A stretch of 64,000 nt of DNA from Centroberyx gerrardi. Lineage: Eukaryota; Chordata; Actinopteri; Beryciformes; Berycidae. The DNA lies in assembly GCF_048128805.1 (NCBI RefSeq), contig NC_136010.1, positions 15,665,980 to 15,729,979 on the forward strand, given 5' to 3'. This document shows, piece after piece, positions 13,301-24,800 of this stretch. The position numbers and the translations under genes are program-made. Numbering within the stretch: the stretch's first letter is position 1; every line of letters starts with the position of its first letter. A model generated the notes under the pieces. The model did no database searches and was not told the origin of the DNA. It worked only from the letters and a program-made list of their open reading frames with translations.

Positions 13301-15761
13301 AGAGGGACTTCCAGCACACAACATGCTCATATATTTCACACTTACAGTATATAGTGTGTGTTTGAAAATGCCATGAGGCACGAGTTTGTTGTTATTGATA
13401 TTCTGCTCATAGAAAGTGGGATGCTGAATGGGAAAGATGCACTTGATGAAACAGTTATCATGTGATACTTAGAGACAATTTCTCAAAGCACTTTGATACG
13501 CTGTGACACCTGTTTAGGTCCTTAATCAATCTAAACATTCTATGTACCATCACTTAGACACAGATACATGATTTTCTCTGTATACTGTATATGGCCCACT
13601 ATCTGATTTCAATCCGATTTTTTTCTATTATTATTTTTTCTATTATTCATGATTTCAATTGAAGATAGCGACAAGATCAAACAGCTGCAACTGAACTAAA
13701 TTTGTTGAATTTTGTCAGGTGGAACGGGGCAGGGGGGTGAAACCGAGTTGACATCTGAAAGAAAAACTGCCTTAGACCTTGCCTATCTATTCAATTTCAT
13801 TTTGTCTTCTTGGAAGAGAGAATGCACAAAAATGGGTTTTTCACTTCAATGAAAAAGTCACGGACTCACAAAAAGGCAACTATTGAGAATCTTGAGCTTG
13901 GGATAACGCAGCGAGGCAGCGGACCATTTCAAATTGACTATGTGCCACGTCTTGTGTCTGTTTCACTGTGTACACTGCATGTCTCATCCTATTGTGCAAC
14001 TGTATAGATTTTCACTCCTTATGTGTGTGTGCGTGCGCAATTGTATGTCCATGTGCGTGTATATATGTGTCTGTGCGACTGTCTTTCAGTTGTTTCTTCT
14101 TTCTTAGGAAAAAAAAAAGAATATGACAGCTCAGTTCCCAGGGAGTTGTGATAAAGAATGATAAGAAATAAAGATGTCTGCTAGTTGACATCTTCTCATC
14201 TAGAACAGTAGAACATGGAGTCCCCCTGGAGAAGGTCTATTTTTACATGTGCTTTGAAGGGAACAGGTGGACAGTTGAGGATGTGGAGGAGCAAGATGTG
14301 AATAGAGTGAAAAGGGTTGAAAGACGTGGAAAGAGGCAGGGAAAGGGAAAGAGGTTTAGAGAGCGAGGCGAAGAAAGCATGTTTCAGCATGGCTTATTTT
14401 TGCCCGTGCGCATGTTGGGAAAACTGTACTGCATGTTCGTTGTGTTTTACTTGTATTGATGCTCACTGCATCCTGGGTTTTAGCGCGTAAAGCCATCTAA
14501 TTCTACCTAAATCTCCTTTCTTGATTTGTATGGTGTGATCCAAATGCTTTTTCTGGCCCATGAAAGTGGATTATCTTTCCTGCGTGACTTTCCTCCTCCT
14601 GTATTGTGGCTGTGTGGTTGTGCATTGAGCCACCAGGGAATCGATGGCTCATCTCCTGAAAGCTCTTAGTGGCCTTAAGCTTGAGTAGTTATGACCCCGC
14701 GTTAACCCCTTAGGTACCTAATTCTTCACTGAGACAGATCTTCAATAGCCTCAAATCTAACACCAAGGAAAAGAACAGAAAGCCACATTTTTAATGCATT
14801 TCTTAGACTACTAACCAAGAAAAGTACAGATGCATACCTTATAAAATACGTACTTATGCTACAGAAACTCCAGAGATACAACACTGTAATGTTTTCTAGT
14901 TTAATACCAAATGACAGTACAGAGGTAGATACTGCCAAATCCCTCCAGTTCGGGTGTAAACAGATGTAGCCCCTAATCATTGGCATCATATTCTATGTAA
15001 TGGCATAGACCTCATCTAATGAAAGCATTCAGTTAAAAAAATGTTGATCATATCAGGGAACGTGCTGTTGTGGAAAATTAGATTGTATTTAATAGGTAGA
15101 AAAATATGTTCTTCAGCTGAGCAGGAGATGGTATGAAGTGAAACAGAGACAGTATTGTTGATGCTTGATTAGATTTCTTCTACATCTTGAGAGATGTAGA
15201 TATTTCAAGTATTTAGCTGAAGCGAGGCTTAAAGCAGACCCATGTCAGCTGAAAACAGATATGGTAATTGGAAGAGGGACACTGGGACATAATCACCTCA
15301 TCACAATCCTGATGTGGCCTGTAAATATTCACACATTGGTGGCACAAAATAGCACTAGCTGGAAATGGTGATGTTTTGTTTAGATAGTGAAGGTCAGCTA
15401 TAAAAAGTGCAGCCTAACTGAAGTGAACATAACGTGTGTCGCGGGCCACACCGCTACAACAAAATGTGTTTTCACCCTGAGGAAATAAGAATTTTTCATG
15501 TTTGGGTTTTGCGTATGTTGTGTTTGTGTATTTTCTGGGCAGACGATGGCATTTCCACCTTTTGTGCAATAGTGTGAATTGTTTCTGGTCCCGGTGGAAT
15601 AGCAGCAGCCTCAGAGAGAGGAGCGTGTGTAGTCGATATTTTTGCGGCTGAGGACTCAACAGTCCGCCCAAACATGACCATAACAGCAAGAATAGTCACG
15701 ATGGGATAAGAGAATTCACTTTAGCCAAATAAAGGACTCTTGGTGTTTTGTGTGTATTTTG

Positions 15762-16362
15762 TTTAAAGGCTGTTGAAATAGCATAAACTCATCCAAAAAA
15801 TATCCTACTCAATCATTACTTATGGCCCATTGGTAGTCTGTGACAGTGTCTGTGTGTCTGCCTGGATTTTCTTATTTCTGAATGTTCGGGACGTTTCTGG
15901 GCGTCGACCTTTTGGCAGTGGGTGTGTACGCCTGCAATCAATAAATCTATATTAAATTTATATCTAAAAGCCATGCTGCCTACAGTAGCGATCCAAAACT
16001 CTAATACAGAGTAACTGGAGTTCTGGTCAGAGCTAGTGTGTGTGGTGAGCTGGCAGCTAGCCACCACTGTTAGCTTCTCTGTGGTAGAACAGCTGATATA
16101 GCTAGCTAAGCTAACTGGCACCTACCTGTCCAACACAAGGCCAACTCTGTGTTTCTCCTCATCCCCATTCTCTCCTTCAATACTTGCCAACAATGGGTGA
16201 AAGCCAACCCCAGATTCTTGTCTGCTTTGCGTTTCACCTTGCTGTACTTTTTTACTGTTTTCTACCGTTCTGGAAATTGCGTTGAGGGGGCGTGCACTTT
16301 GCGTCTTGTTTGCGTCTTATTGAAGCCACAACCGGCAAAATCCTACTCAGTATGCCTTTAAA
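15762..16362. repeat. Possible MITE-like repeat with 9-bp inverted ends
   Basis: TTTAAAGGC at 15762-15770 is mirrored by GCCTTTAAA at 16354-16362. The right boundary, read in reverse (TTTAAAGGCATACTGAGTAG), resembles the start of fish interspersed repeats I have seen. The inverted repeat is short and could be coincidental. There is no coding capacity. Confidence 0.3.
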
Positions 16363-17091
16363 TTTAGCGAATGCTGCTTATGTTGTGTAAGAGCCTCTGC
16401 TCTAGAGATAGTCTAGGTGTCAGGCCTCCAGGTTGCAGTGACAGTTAGGGATGAGAGGGCTGGTTATCATGCTGTAGTGCTGGTTGTGTGATCAAATCAA
16501 AGGGCAGGCAGGATGACACGGGCTCTAATAGACTCAACACATCACTGTCAGACTCATTATCTCCCCTCTCTGTTGATCTGATCACCTCACTGACACCGTT
16601 CTCCCGGCTCACAATGGGTTATTAGTGTACTACAGTGGATGTCATTTCCTCACTGTGGAGCTAAATCATACCTGCAGATACGACTGTGTTCTTTTTTTTT
16701 TTTTTATCAAACACAAACCAACTGAATTCATACGTACAAACACACACGAGTGCACACATGCATTGAAACGAGCGTGAGCACACCCAGACACACACACTGA
16801 TACATACACACACATCTATACGTCTTTTAAAATTACAGCCTTGGGGTCGGGGCCTGAGAGCTTTGTCATCCCCATGATGCGGCCCAGTGATGGAGTAGAT
16901 AAAACCCCCATGTGTCTTACTCACAGTCCCCCGGAGCGAAGAGGTTCCTCGGTAACTGAAATGGAGTATGGCAGGACGGAGCTCCCCCTTGCTCAGAGCA
17001 TTTAACATCAGTGTGCTGGTATCAGATGTCGAGTTTCCCCGAGGGAGCGAGAAGCGAAGCAGAGGGAATGTGTTGTGGGTGAAGGCATGAC

Positions 17092-17105
<14 letters not shown>

Positions 17106-17147
<42 letters not shown>
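17106..17147. repeat. GA microsatellite
   Basis: About 21 uninterrupted GA units follow a shorter interrupted GA tract. Confidence 0.95.
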
Positions 17148-17149
<2 letters not shown>

Positions 17150-18103
17150 TCAGAAGTCCCATATGGGGTGTCATCACCTTGACAGACAGATACTGGTCAG
17201 AGTCATCTCCTGTGGATAATGTTTTTCTTTCGTTTCTTTTGGGGTTTTTTTGTACTTTTTTGGCTGACAGGCTATTGTCTTTGAGTCCGGTTTTGCTGAC
17301 ACTGAGTACTTCTGACTCCCTTTCCTTGACTGGTGAATCACATCCTTGACATACAGTGCTGAGTCTGAAGTCCTATTTTACTATTAGCATTTTTAGGTCA
17401 TCTCACTCCCACAGGAACATGACCAACAGCATCAGGGGGGGCGCGAGGGTGATTGAGCCTATTCAAAGATGCAAATGATTAGCCTGCCACACTAATGCAT
17501 AATAAGTAGCCAGGCCATATGATTGTGTGATTGTAGGTGTACAATAGCCACTGATGAACAAATGATTCTGAAAAGAGAGTTAATGCAAAATAGCAAAGGC
17601 TGCCTGCTTTCACTCCAGACTGTGACTGTGATCTGCCACAGAGTAGAGCATCGACAACAGCAGCTTTAGTCTTTTTTCTCCTAGTAAATAAAACCTTTGA
17701 TATTTCCAAAAGTTGGTCAGTACATAGAGTTGTGTAAAAGCTAAAAAGTTGTGTCTGAGCAACATCACTCCAGTAATATTAGGCAGGCCAGTGGCATGAG
17801 TAATAATTTCACATCCTGGTTGATATTTCCAAGTCTCCAATTTAAATGTCAAGTACAGTCTTATGTGGCTGTCATGTAATCTATCAGCGTCGGCCGGCTA
17901 CAGCTGCTTTTATGAGGTCCAGCATTGTGCAGGGATGAGCAGAGGGCTCTTCCCTGCTTTCTGCCAGAGCGTGAAGCATAACGTTTTCCATCATATTCCT
18001 GTGGAAGTCCATATGCGTCTCCGCTACATTTCTGAAATGAAGAGAAACAGCTGTGAGACGGTTTAACCAATGCCCTCCGACAGTTTGATAAACTTCCTCA
18101 ATA

Positions 18104-18996
18104 GCCCCCTTTCCACTGAGGGCCAAACCTGGTGCTTGAACTTAGTTCCAGAGTTCCTGACCCCTTTCCACTGGGTTGGCCTAGGCCAAAGCAGGGCTAG
18201 TCCAGGAACTCAAGCCCCACTACTTGGGCCTTCCAAATCCTCAGGGCCAAAGCTGTTAGCCCTGATTCTTATACATCATCACATTCTATATTTTTTCAAA
18301 TAGGGGGTGTTGCTTAGTAACGTCTGTAACTGAGTGCAGCCATTCCTACATTAATGAGCATCTACCCGTTAGAAACTAGATATGTTAATTCTTAAATCTG
18401 CATTACTTTCAGCTGCTATCTTAGAAAACCACCCCTCCCCCCCCAAAAATACATCTTGCTACACATAGAAAAATAAGATTTTTTAACTTTTTAGCCTGAT
18501 ACCGTATATTAAAACCAACATTGGTCTTATTTAGCTGTCTAGAAAATACCCCAATTACTATCACTCGCTTTCCAAGTTTGACACACACAGTAATGTGCCA
18601 GACTAATGTTAAAGGGGGAAAAAATGCCTTTGCTTACACAGGCAAGGCAGTTTTTTTTTTACTTTAGTGCCTTCAGTAGGCGTTTAAATCACTGCCCAGC
18701 AATGACACTTTGTTTTTTTATGTGAATGATGTTAGCCTCATCCTGCAACCTTCTTCTTTTTTAAAACTTCCCACAAAGTAATTAAAACTAATGTTAACGA
18801 TTATACGGTACATTTGACAGCAGCGTTGTCTGCCATGTTTGATGACAAGCAGTTGTGTAAGTTAGTTAGTCATGGTTATGCGGGGACCATTTTGCTCAGT
18901 GGAAACACTTTAACAAGTTTAGCCCAGTGCTTAAGTTCCAGGCTAGAGTTCCTGGGCCAAAGTTCTTGGGCTTTTGGCCTTCAGTGGAAAGGGGGC
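18104..18996. mobile_element. 893-bp non-autonomous DNA transposon with inverted ends
   Basis: The left end reads GCCCCCTTTCCACTGAGGGC and the right end, reverse complemented, reads GCCCCCTTTCCACTGAAGGC. Both continue into similar subterminal sequence (GTTCCAGAGTTCCTG on the left, GTTCCAGGCTAGAGTTCCTG near the right). A second CCCCTTTCCACTG copy lies inside the left end at about 18160. TA flanks both ends (18102-18103 and 18997-18998). The interior is AT-rich and non-coding. The clear arms make this a confident MITE; the superfamily is not certain. Confidence 0.75.
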
Positions 18997-18998
18997 TA

Positions 18999-20900
18999 AT
19001 GAGACATTTTTGTCCCGAGAATGAGCCACTCACCTTAATGAGTTCATCATTTCAAGACCTTTGTCCAGAGGTTTTACAGTTGTCGTATGTCTCTGACCTA
19101 GTGGACTAGAGTCAGTTGCAGTGGATGTCAAGACTAGATTAATCCACTGTGACATGTTGACCAGACACAGTTGTTTGCTCTTTGGGGAGAGCAGCTCTTG
19201 TCCTGTGATCAGCTCTTTCAGGATCCTTTTTTTGTCTTGACAGAATCTTGACCAAGGTCATTTAAATAATTTTCCTTTATTTTAATGGATACTTTCTTTG
19301 TGAAGAGAAAGATCCTCTCTTTCTCATTGTTTGTCCCTCCCACTCCCTCTACTTTTTCTTTTATTCTGAATAGCTCTACCAAAATGGATTCATTCTGACC
19401 TCCATCAGAGTAATTTTTGCGGAGATAATGGAAATTTGAGGACAAAAAAGAGCCTGTTAGGAAAGAGTGCAGTCTAGCCTTATAATCATCAGGATATTCT
19501 ATTATGTGCATCTGATGGCAGGGCCTATTTTCAGCCTGCAACAGAAATTTGTGGAGGGGAAATGACTTTAACAGCTACGCTGCAGCGTTCCTTTCAGTCA
19601 TATGGAATGGGCTCCGCTTCTCCTCTTCACACGCTCCTCCTTTTTCTGTTTTTATGCTCTCTGACTGTCATCTATTGATCTCTTGTACATTATTGTACCT
19701 CCTCTTCCTCTGCCTTACCTTTTGAACCTCCTCTCATTCTCGCTGTTTCATGCCCTTTGGCTTATAGTATTTCTCCACCTGGACCAGAGATGAGAGAAAT
19801 TGATTTGGATGTGTGGCCCGGGAAACAGACCACAGTATTGGCTCTGCAGCCGTTTAAACAATTTTTGGTGACAGTTATTGAGTCTCTTTTATTGCGTTAT
19901 GTGCCCCACACTTCACAGATGTCCTACATCTTATCTGATTTTATATAAGTCTGGAACCAAATGAAGTCCTGTCTTCATCGTAAGCACTGTTCACAATTGA
20001 TTTACAGAGCGGCCCTTGAAAATAACCCCTTTATTCAGCAAAGTGGGATGTCAATCAATATTAATAGTGATGTTTGAAGGATTCAAATAAAACAAATCCA
20101 CTATTGTCTCTCTGCCAGCCCCTTGCTTCTTTATGACGGCTTGGGAGTTGTCTGTAGGTATTCAGTCTGACATGAAGCCAGCCTGGTCAGCTGACGAGAG
20201 GTTTTGAGGACGGAGGATGGATGGATGTTATGAGGATTTCTGTACTGAACTGATTTTCAGTTGTTCTCCTCAACAGGTCAATCAAAATGAATCGTTCACC
20301 ACCCCAAGACACATCTTACACTGTACATAGAAATACTGTACATCGATCACCTAAATATACCTTTCTCTTGCATTTTTGTCAGGGGTTTGTGGAATTCATC
20401 TGAGTTTTCATATCAGGTCACTTGCAATACTCCTTACTTACTAGACAAATAGGGTAATGTGAAATGAGAAATGTTTGCTGTGACATAGTTTTATATAATG
20501 AAGCCTGCTGTCATTCACTTCTTCCATCACCCAGTTGGCAGACCTTAACAGCCCCCCTCCACCCAGAGTGAAGGCCATTAAACCAACAAGTATGTCAAGT
20601 CCTGCCAGACCTTCTCCATTTCATTTTCATCTCCTCAAAATAGGAGCACAGAAGCATCAGCTTCAATAAATACTCCTGTGATTCTAATCAGAGGCAGTGT
20701 GCTGCCGTACGATTGGCTGAGAGCCGGTGACTCATTTCAACAGGCTGGTGTGGGGAAGGCAAGAAGGGGTGTGTGTGTGTGTGTGTGTGTGTGTGTAGGG
20801 AGGAAGGTGGGGGGGATGCAGGAGGTGGGAGTAGCTTTCTCTGTCACAGTGAAGAGCCTGTGTGCATTGTGGCTGTCAGTGGTGCTCAAAGAATCCTCTC
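18999..20900. other. Non-coding sequence upstream of the candidate prickle2 first exon
   Basis: No credible exon or RNA gene is seen. A TG array lies at 20769-20796. The rest is unassigned and may contain distal promoter sequence for the transcript starting near 21.2 kb. Confidence 0.5.
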
Positions 20901-20908
20901 TCTCTCTC

Positions 20909-20912
<4 letters not shown>

Positions 20913-20951
<39 letters not shown>
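20913..20951. repeat. CA microsatellite
   Basis: About 20 uninterrupted AC units about 150 bp upstream of a GA-rich block. Confidence 0.95.
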
Positions 20952-20953
<2 letters not shown>

Positions 20954-21091
20954 AATACTTGCAAAGGGAGTCAACCTAATCTATATACACTTTCTCCCTG
21001 TTTCTGTGTTCATCTCCCCAGCCAAGCTCTGCCACAGTCGCCTCTAGCCAGCCTTGAGGAGAAACACAGAGCCTGGAGGAGAGAGGGAGAG

Positions 21092-21094
<3 letters not shown>

Positions 21095-21135
<41 letters not shown>

Positions 21136-21144
21136 GGGGGAGAA

Positions 21145-21205
<61 letters not shown>
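21095..21205. promoter_or_regulatory. prickle2: GA / G16 / GA block upstream of candidate prickle2 exon 1
   Basis: A GA array (21096-21124) is followed by sixteen G residues (21125-21140) and a second GA array (21148-21205) of roughly 29 units. No TATA box is seen. Polypurine tracts of this kind can form triplex or quadruplex structures and exclude nucleosomes. The promoter role is inferred only from position just upstream of a spliced-looking exon. Confidence 0.4.
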
Positions 21206-21208
<3 letters not shown>

Positions 21209-21492
21209 GAGCTGATCACAGAGTCTGCAGCCCCCAGCCTTCCCTCCGTTGCTGCTACGTGTGAAAGCCAGAGGCAGAGCTGGTGTTTGTCTCTGAGACT
21301 CGGAGGCGAGCAGAGCAGAGCAGAGCAGAGCAGAGCAGAGCAGAGCAGAGCAGTGCAGTGCAGTGCAGTGCAGAGCCAATCCACTGGCATGACTCCAGTG
21401 TGACCGACTGAGTCCAGTCCCTCCACACCTCTACCGCTCTCTGCTCTCTGACCAGCCTCCAGCCGGGAGACTAACACCAGGCGCACAAACAG
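21206..21492 (+). other. prickle2: Candidate 5' non-coding exon 1 of prickle2
   Basis: This GC-rich segment ends in a perfect donor, CAG|GTGAGT (exon end 21492). The next + strand coding exon is prickle2 exon 2 at 41,995. Joined to it, the prickle2 frame is open back to an in-frame TGA in this exon with no ATG between, which supports initiation at 42050. The exon contains a pentanucleotide array (GAGCA then GTGCA units, 21308-21376) and a four-codon upstream ORF (21389-21403). The transcription start is unknown, so the left edge is arbitrary. It could instead belong to an unrelated transcript. Confidence 0.5.
21308..21376. repeat. Pentanucleotide tandem repeat (GAGCA)n(GTGCA)n
   Basis: About nine GAGCA units change by one substitution to about four GTGCA units. 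The array lies inside the candidate 5'UTR exon, so length variation would change leader length without affecting protein. Confidence 0.9.
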
Positions 21493-21791
21493 GTGAGTCT
21501 CGCAGCCTTCCTTTAATCAGACTGAAATACTGTGGGTAGCGCCCATTTGGTTGACAGCTCAAAATGCTTGTTACCTAAATTGAAAATGACTGTTCCTTAC
21601 TGCTAAACTGGATTTTTATGGTTGAATGTGAATGTGAACGTTTGTGCGTTAAGTTGTTTTTTGTTGTGTTTTTTACTAGAGTACTTATGTAAAATATGTT
21701 GCAGTATTTACAACAAGGATGCACTGATTTAACAAATGCAAGTCTGGGATGAAGTAAAAGTTTTCCTAAGCAATGTGTATCCATTATCAGT

Positions 21792-21793
<2 letters not shown>

Positions 21794-21839
<46 letters not shown>

Positions 21840-21897
21840 GTGTGTGTGTGTGTGTGTGCGGGTGTGGGTGTGTGTGTGGGGGGGTGGGGTGTGGGTG
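21794..21897. repeat. TG / GGTG microsatellite
   Basis: A long TG array is interrupted by GGTGGG-type units at its 3' half, just inside the inferred first intron. Confidence 0.95.
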
Positions 21898-24800
21898 TGA
21901 ATGTACGTTTGTGTGAGGGCTTGTTTACCTCTTGACTGACAAGTGAAAAAGACCACTGGGACTTGGGGAAGCTTTGCTTTTTAAAGAGCTGTATCCATCT
22001 TGTTTCATCCCGTTTCTGTGTGTGTGAATAGGTGTGTATCCATGTGTGTCTGAAAGAGGAGGTGGGCGGACGGAACGGTTACAGCAGTGGCTCTGTTACT
22101 GTTATCTCAGTCTTGTTCCGAAGCAGAAAAAAACATGAGGAAGACGTTGCCATATCAGCTGCTGCGCTGTAGTCAGACTGTTTGACGGAATGCAAATGCA
22201 CACATACAACAAACAGTGTGTGGACACAGTCGTCTGTAGACAGCTGTCAGGAAAACCTGCAGTTGTTTACATCTCAGATTTACGCTGTTTCTCTAGGGCT
22301 CAGTGTGAGCCTTTTGTCTCAACTGCGCAAGAGAGCCTTCTGCATCCGTAGCATGGGATCACTGTAGTATAAGGCTGTAAAAATATGCTCAGTTCAAAGT
22401 AGAATTCATTACATAATACTGAGTTCCAGATGCTGGCATGATATCAAAAATGGAACTGATGTTAAAACAAAGATCCCTATATGGAGCAAGTTTATGCTTG
22501 GCTTCTTATTTCTTCTATGTTATGAAAAAAATTATTTATGCAAAGGACAATGTGTCACTGTTTTGGCATGAGGTTGCGATATTTAATGGTGAATTTTATT
22601 GTCCACTTTGTTATCCACTTGAGACCATGGCTGAAAGTGATATGAAAATTGATACCTTTTTATGATTCATCATTTATTTTGACTTTTCTCACAAAGCACA
22701 GAAACTGTATTGGCCATGGCTGAGGTCAGCTGGCTCATATTTCTATTGGTCATGTGAGACTGTCATCTAATCTATGTATAAACTGCTCTCTCGCCCGTTT
22801 AAGCATTTAGCACCTTCTCCTCCATGTTAGTATGTAACACTTGTCGCTCCTACTGTTGCCTCCTGGAATGTCATTTGTGTGTAATGGCAGCTCCTGAGTG
22901 TTTACTGTAAGGAATCTGGTTGGTCCGAAATTATTTCTTCAGTGCACAACTTGTTGAATTGGCTCATGTCCCGTCTCAAGCTCCTCTCTGTTGTTTTTCT
23001 CTGAAGTAAGTCGTAATCTGCTATGACTTACTTCAAGTGATTTGCGTACAGAGGGGACAGAGACGTACGAGGCTTTGAATAGGACCATATGGCCGAATGA
23101 GATTTCACAGAGAGACAGTGTCTGTGTGTCACATTTCTGCGGCCCGGTCTAGATGCTATAAACCCCTGAGCCATGACTGTGATCTGCGCTGCCATAGGCA
23201 ATCCACAGAGTGTGAAAAATCCCCTCCATGTTTGTCTCTCTCACTGTGGATGCTGCTGCCGTTTGCTGCTGCCTGTCAATCTGTCACACAGACTGTGATG
23301 TTCAGGAATCAGCCCCAGCTCCCCATTGACCCTGCCACGTCCGTTTATCGCTCGTCCCTCCATCCCTCCATCCATCTATCCCTCTCTTCATCTTTCTCCC
23401 ACTGGGTTTGAAATGTTGTCTCTTCACTTTCACCGAGCGCCTTCCCTCCACCCCCCTCTGCTCTGGTCGCCACAGAAACGGCTGATTCAGGAAGGGTGGG
23501 CGGGTGGCTCAGAGCTCTCGCTGCTCTGCCCCATGCGGTGCTTTCACAGTACATTTCTGCCTCTGTGCTGCCTTTATGGCCCTGATATGCTGACAGTTCA
23601 GGTGGCTCAGTCAGATGTTATACGACGGCATCGGCTACACAAAGGGTGTTTGCTCAATTCCCTCGGAGGACAGGTTCAGTGTTTACAGTTGAATTCCTAT
23701 TCACGGTTCAGTTTTTCTGCTAACGACGGTACGGACATAGAGAACGCCTCGAGATTCTTGAACGCTGAATTTGTGAGGACATTATTAGTGTTTCTGAATT
23801 AAGAAGGTGGAATGTAAATGTACCTGTCATATGGTCTTCTAATTTACTGTCAGGTTGACCCTGTGGGATTGCAGGCCTCTTTCTGCTTAAACATATATGA
23901 CACCCAGGTTGGAATCACGCTGTGTGGGTTAAGAGACTACATAGAGGTGATTAATAATGTAATATACCATGACCGAGCCATTTAATAATAGATATGCTAT
24001 GACCTTTCCCTTACATAAGGTCGATGAAGCAGGATGAGAGCGATGGAGAGAAACAAATAGACCCACAACAGGAATGTGTCCTTGCCAAATACACACTGTA
24101 TGGCATTTCATGAAGAGAACGCAAAATATGTACTGTATATACCATTATAGAAATTCCAAAGTTAGTGTGGTTAAATAAATGATTAGCAGCTGTAATTACA
24201 GATGGTTTTATCAAAAGTGGCTTTTTGTGTTTGTGTTGTGGTTTTACCCCTTTTGTCACATTTTGGGTCGCTCTGATTGTCATTAAAGCTGCAGAGATCG
24301 TTTGTACAGCAGCTAAAACAAAGCCTTTTGGAAAAGGTGCCTGAACAGGAAATGAAACCTGTGTTGCACTGCAGTCAGTTCCATGCAGGACCCCATGAGC
24401 CTGTCCTGCTGTGCCTGATTAAATTAAAATGGGAATTTGTATTCACTGAGGAGGTAATGGTGAAGGCCAGGTCTGTCTAATTTGTTTTGCTCGGTAAAAA
24501 TCAAGCTTTTGATCTTTTTTTGCTCATTGCACAACACATGACTGATCGCTGACACAGTCTTTCTACAGTATATCCTTGACTACTTAGTTGTTGCAAAAAG
24601 TTACTTTCTGATGCTATTATCTTAAACTATAAATAAGATACTTATCGAAGAACAGTGTCTACAACAGCAACCAATATGGATATTAACAAGTTGCTCGAAA
24701 CACTATCTGGTCTCATCTTAAATGATAAAAATATCTCAGATAATGTGTTTTCTAGTTTTGGATGGCAAAAAGGTTGAAATGTATGCAGGCTGCAGTGGTT

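Larger units (their letters stand above)
1432..18101. other. Long stretch without recognisable genes
   Basis: All reading frames are short and lack family resemblance or matched splice sites. The content is unique AT-rich DNA, CA/TG arrays (about 2035-2055, 2859-2890, 7114-7139, 7343-7373, 8393-8420, 10172-10212), a 15-C run followed by CA (10352-10396), GA repeats (17106-17147) and dispersed repeat relics. The segment at 1820-1990 is rich in AGTAAAAGTA-like words and resembles a common teleost repeat. If the promoter-like block near 1,400 starts a + strand transcript, part of this region is intron. Confidence 0.6.

Noticed and set aside
20678..21403. 241-codon open frame on the + strand
   Set aside because: It is composed of CA, GA and pentanucleotide repeats translated as HTHTHT, RERERE and EQSRA. 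No family resemblance; the region is a simple-repeat block and a candidate 5'UTR.
22438..22665. 75-codon + strand frame
   Set aside because: AT-rich chance frame in the inferred intron with no domain or splice evidence.
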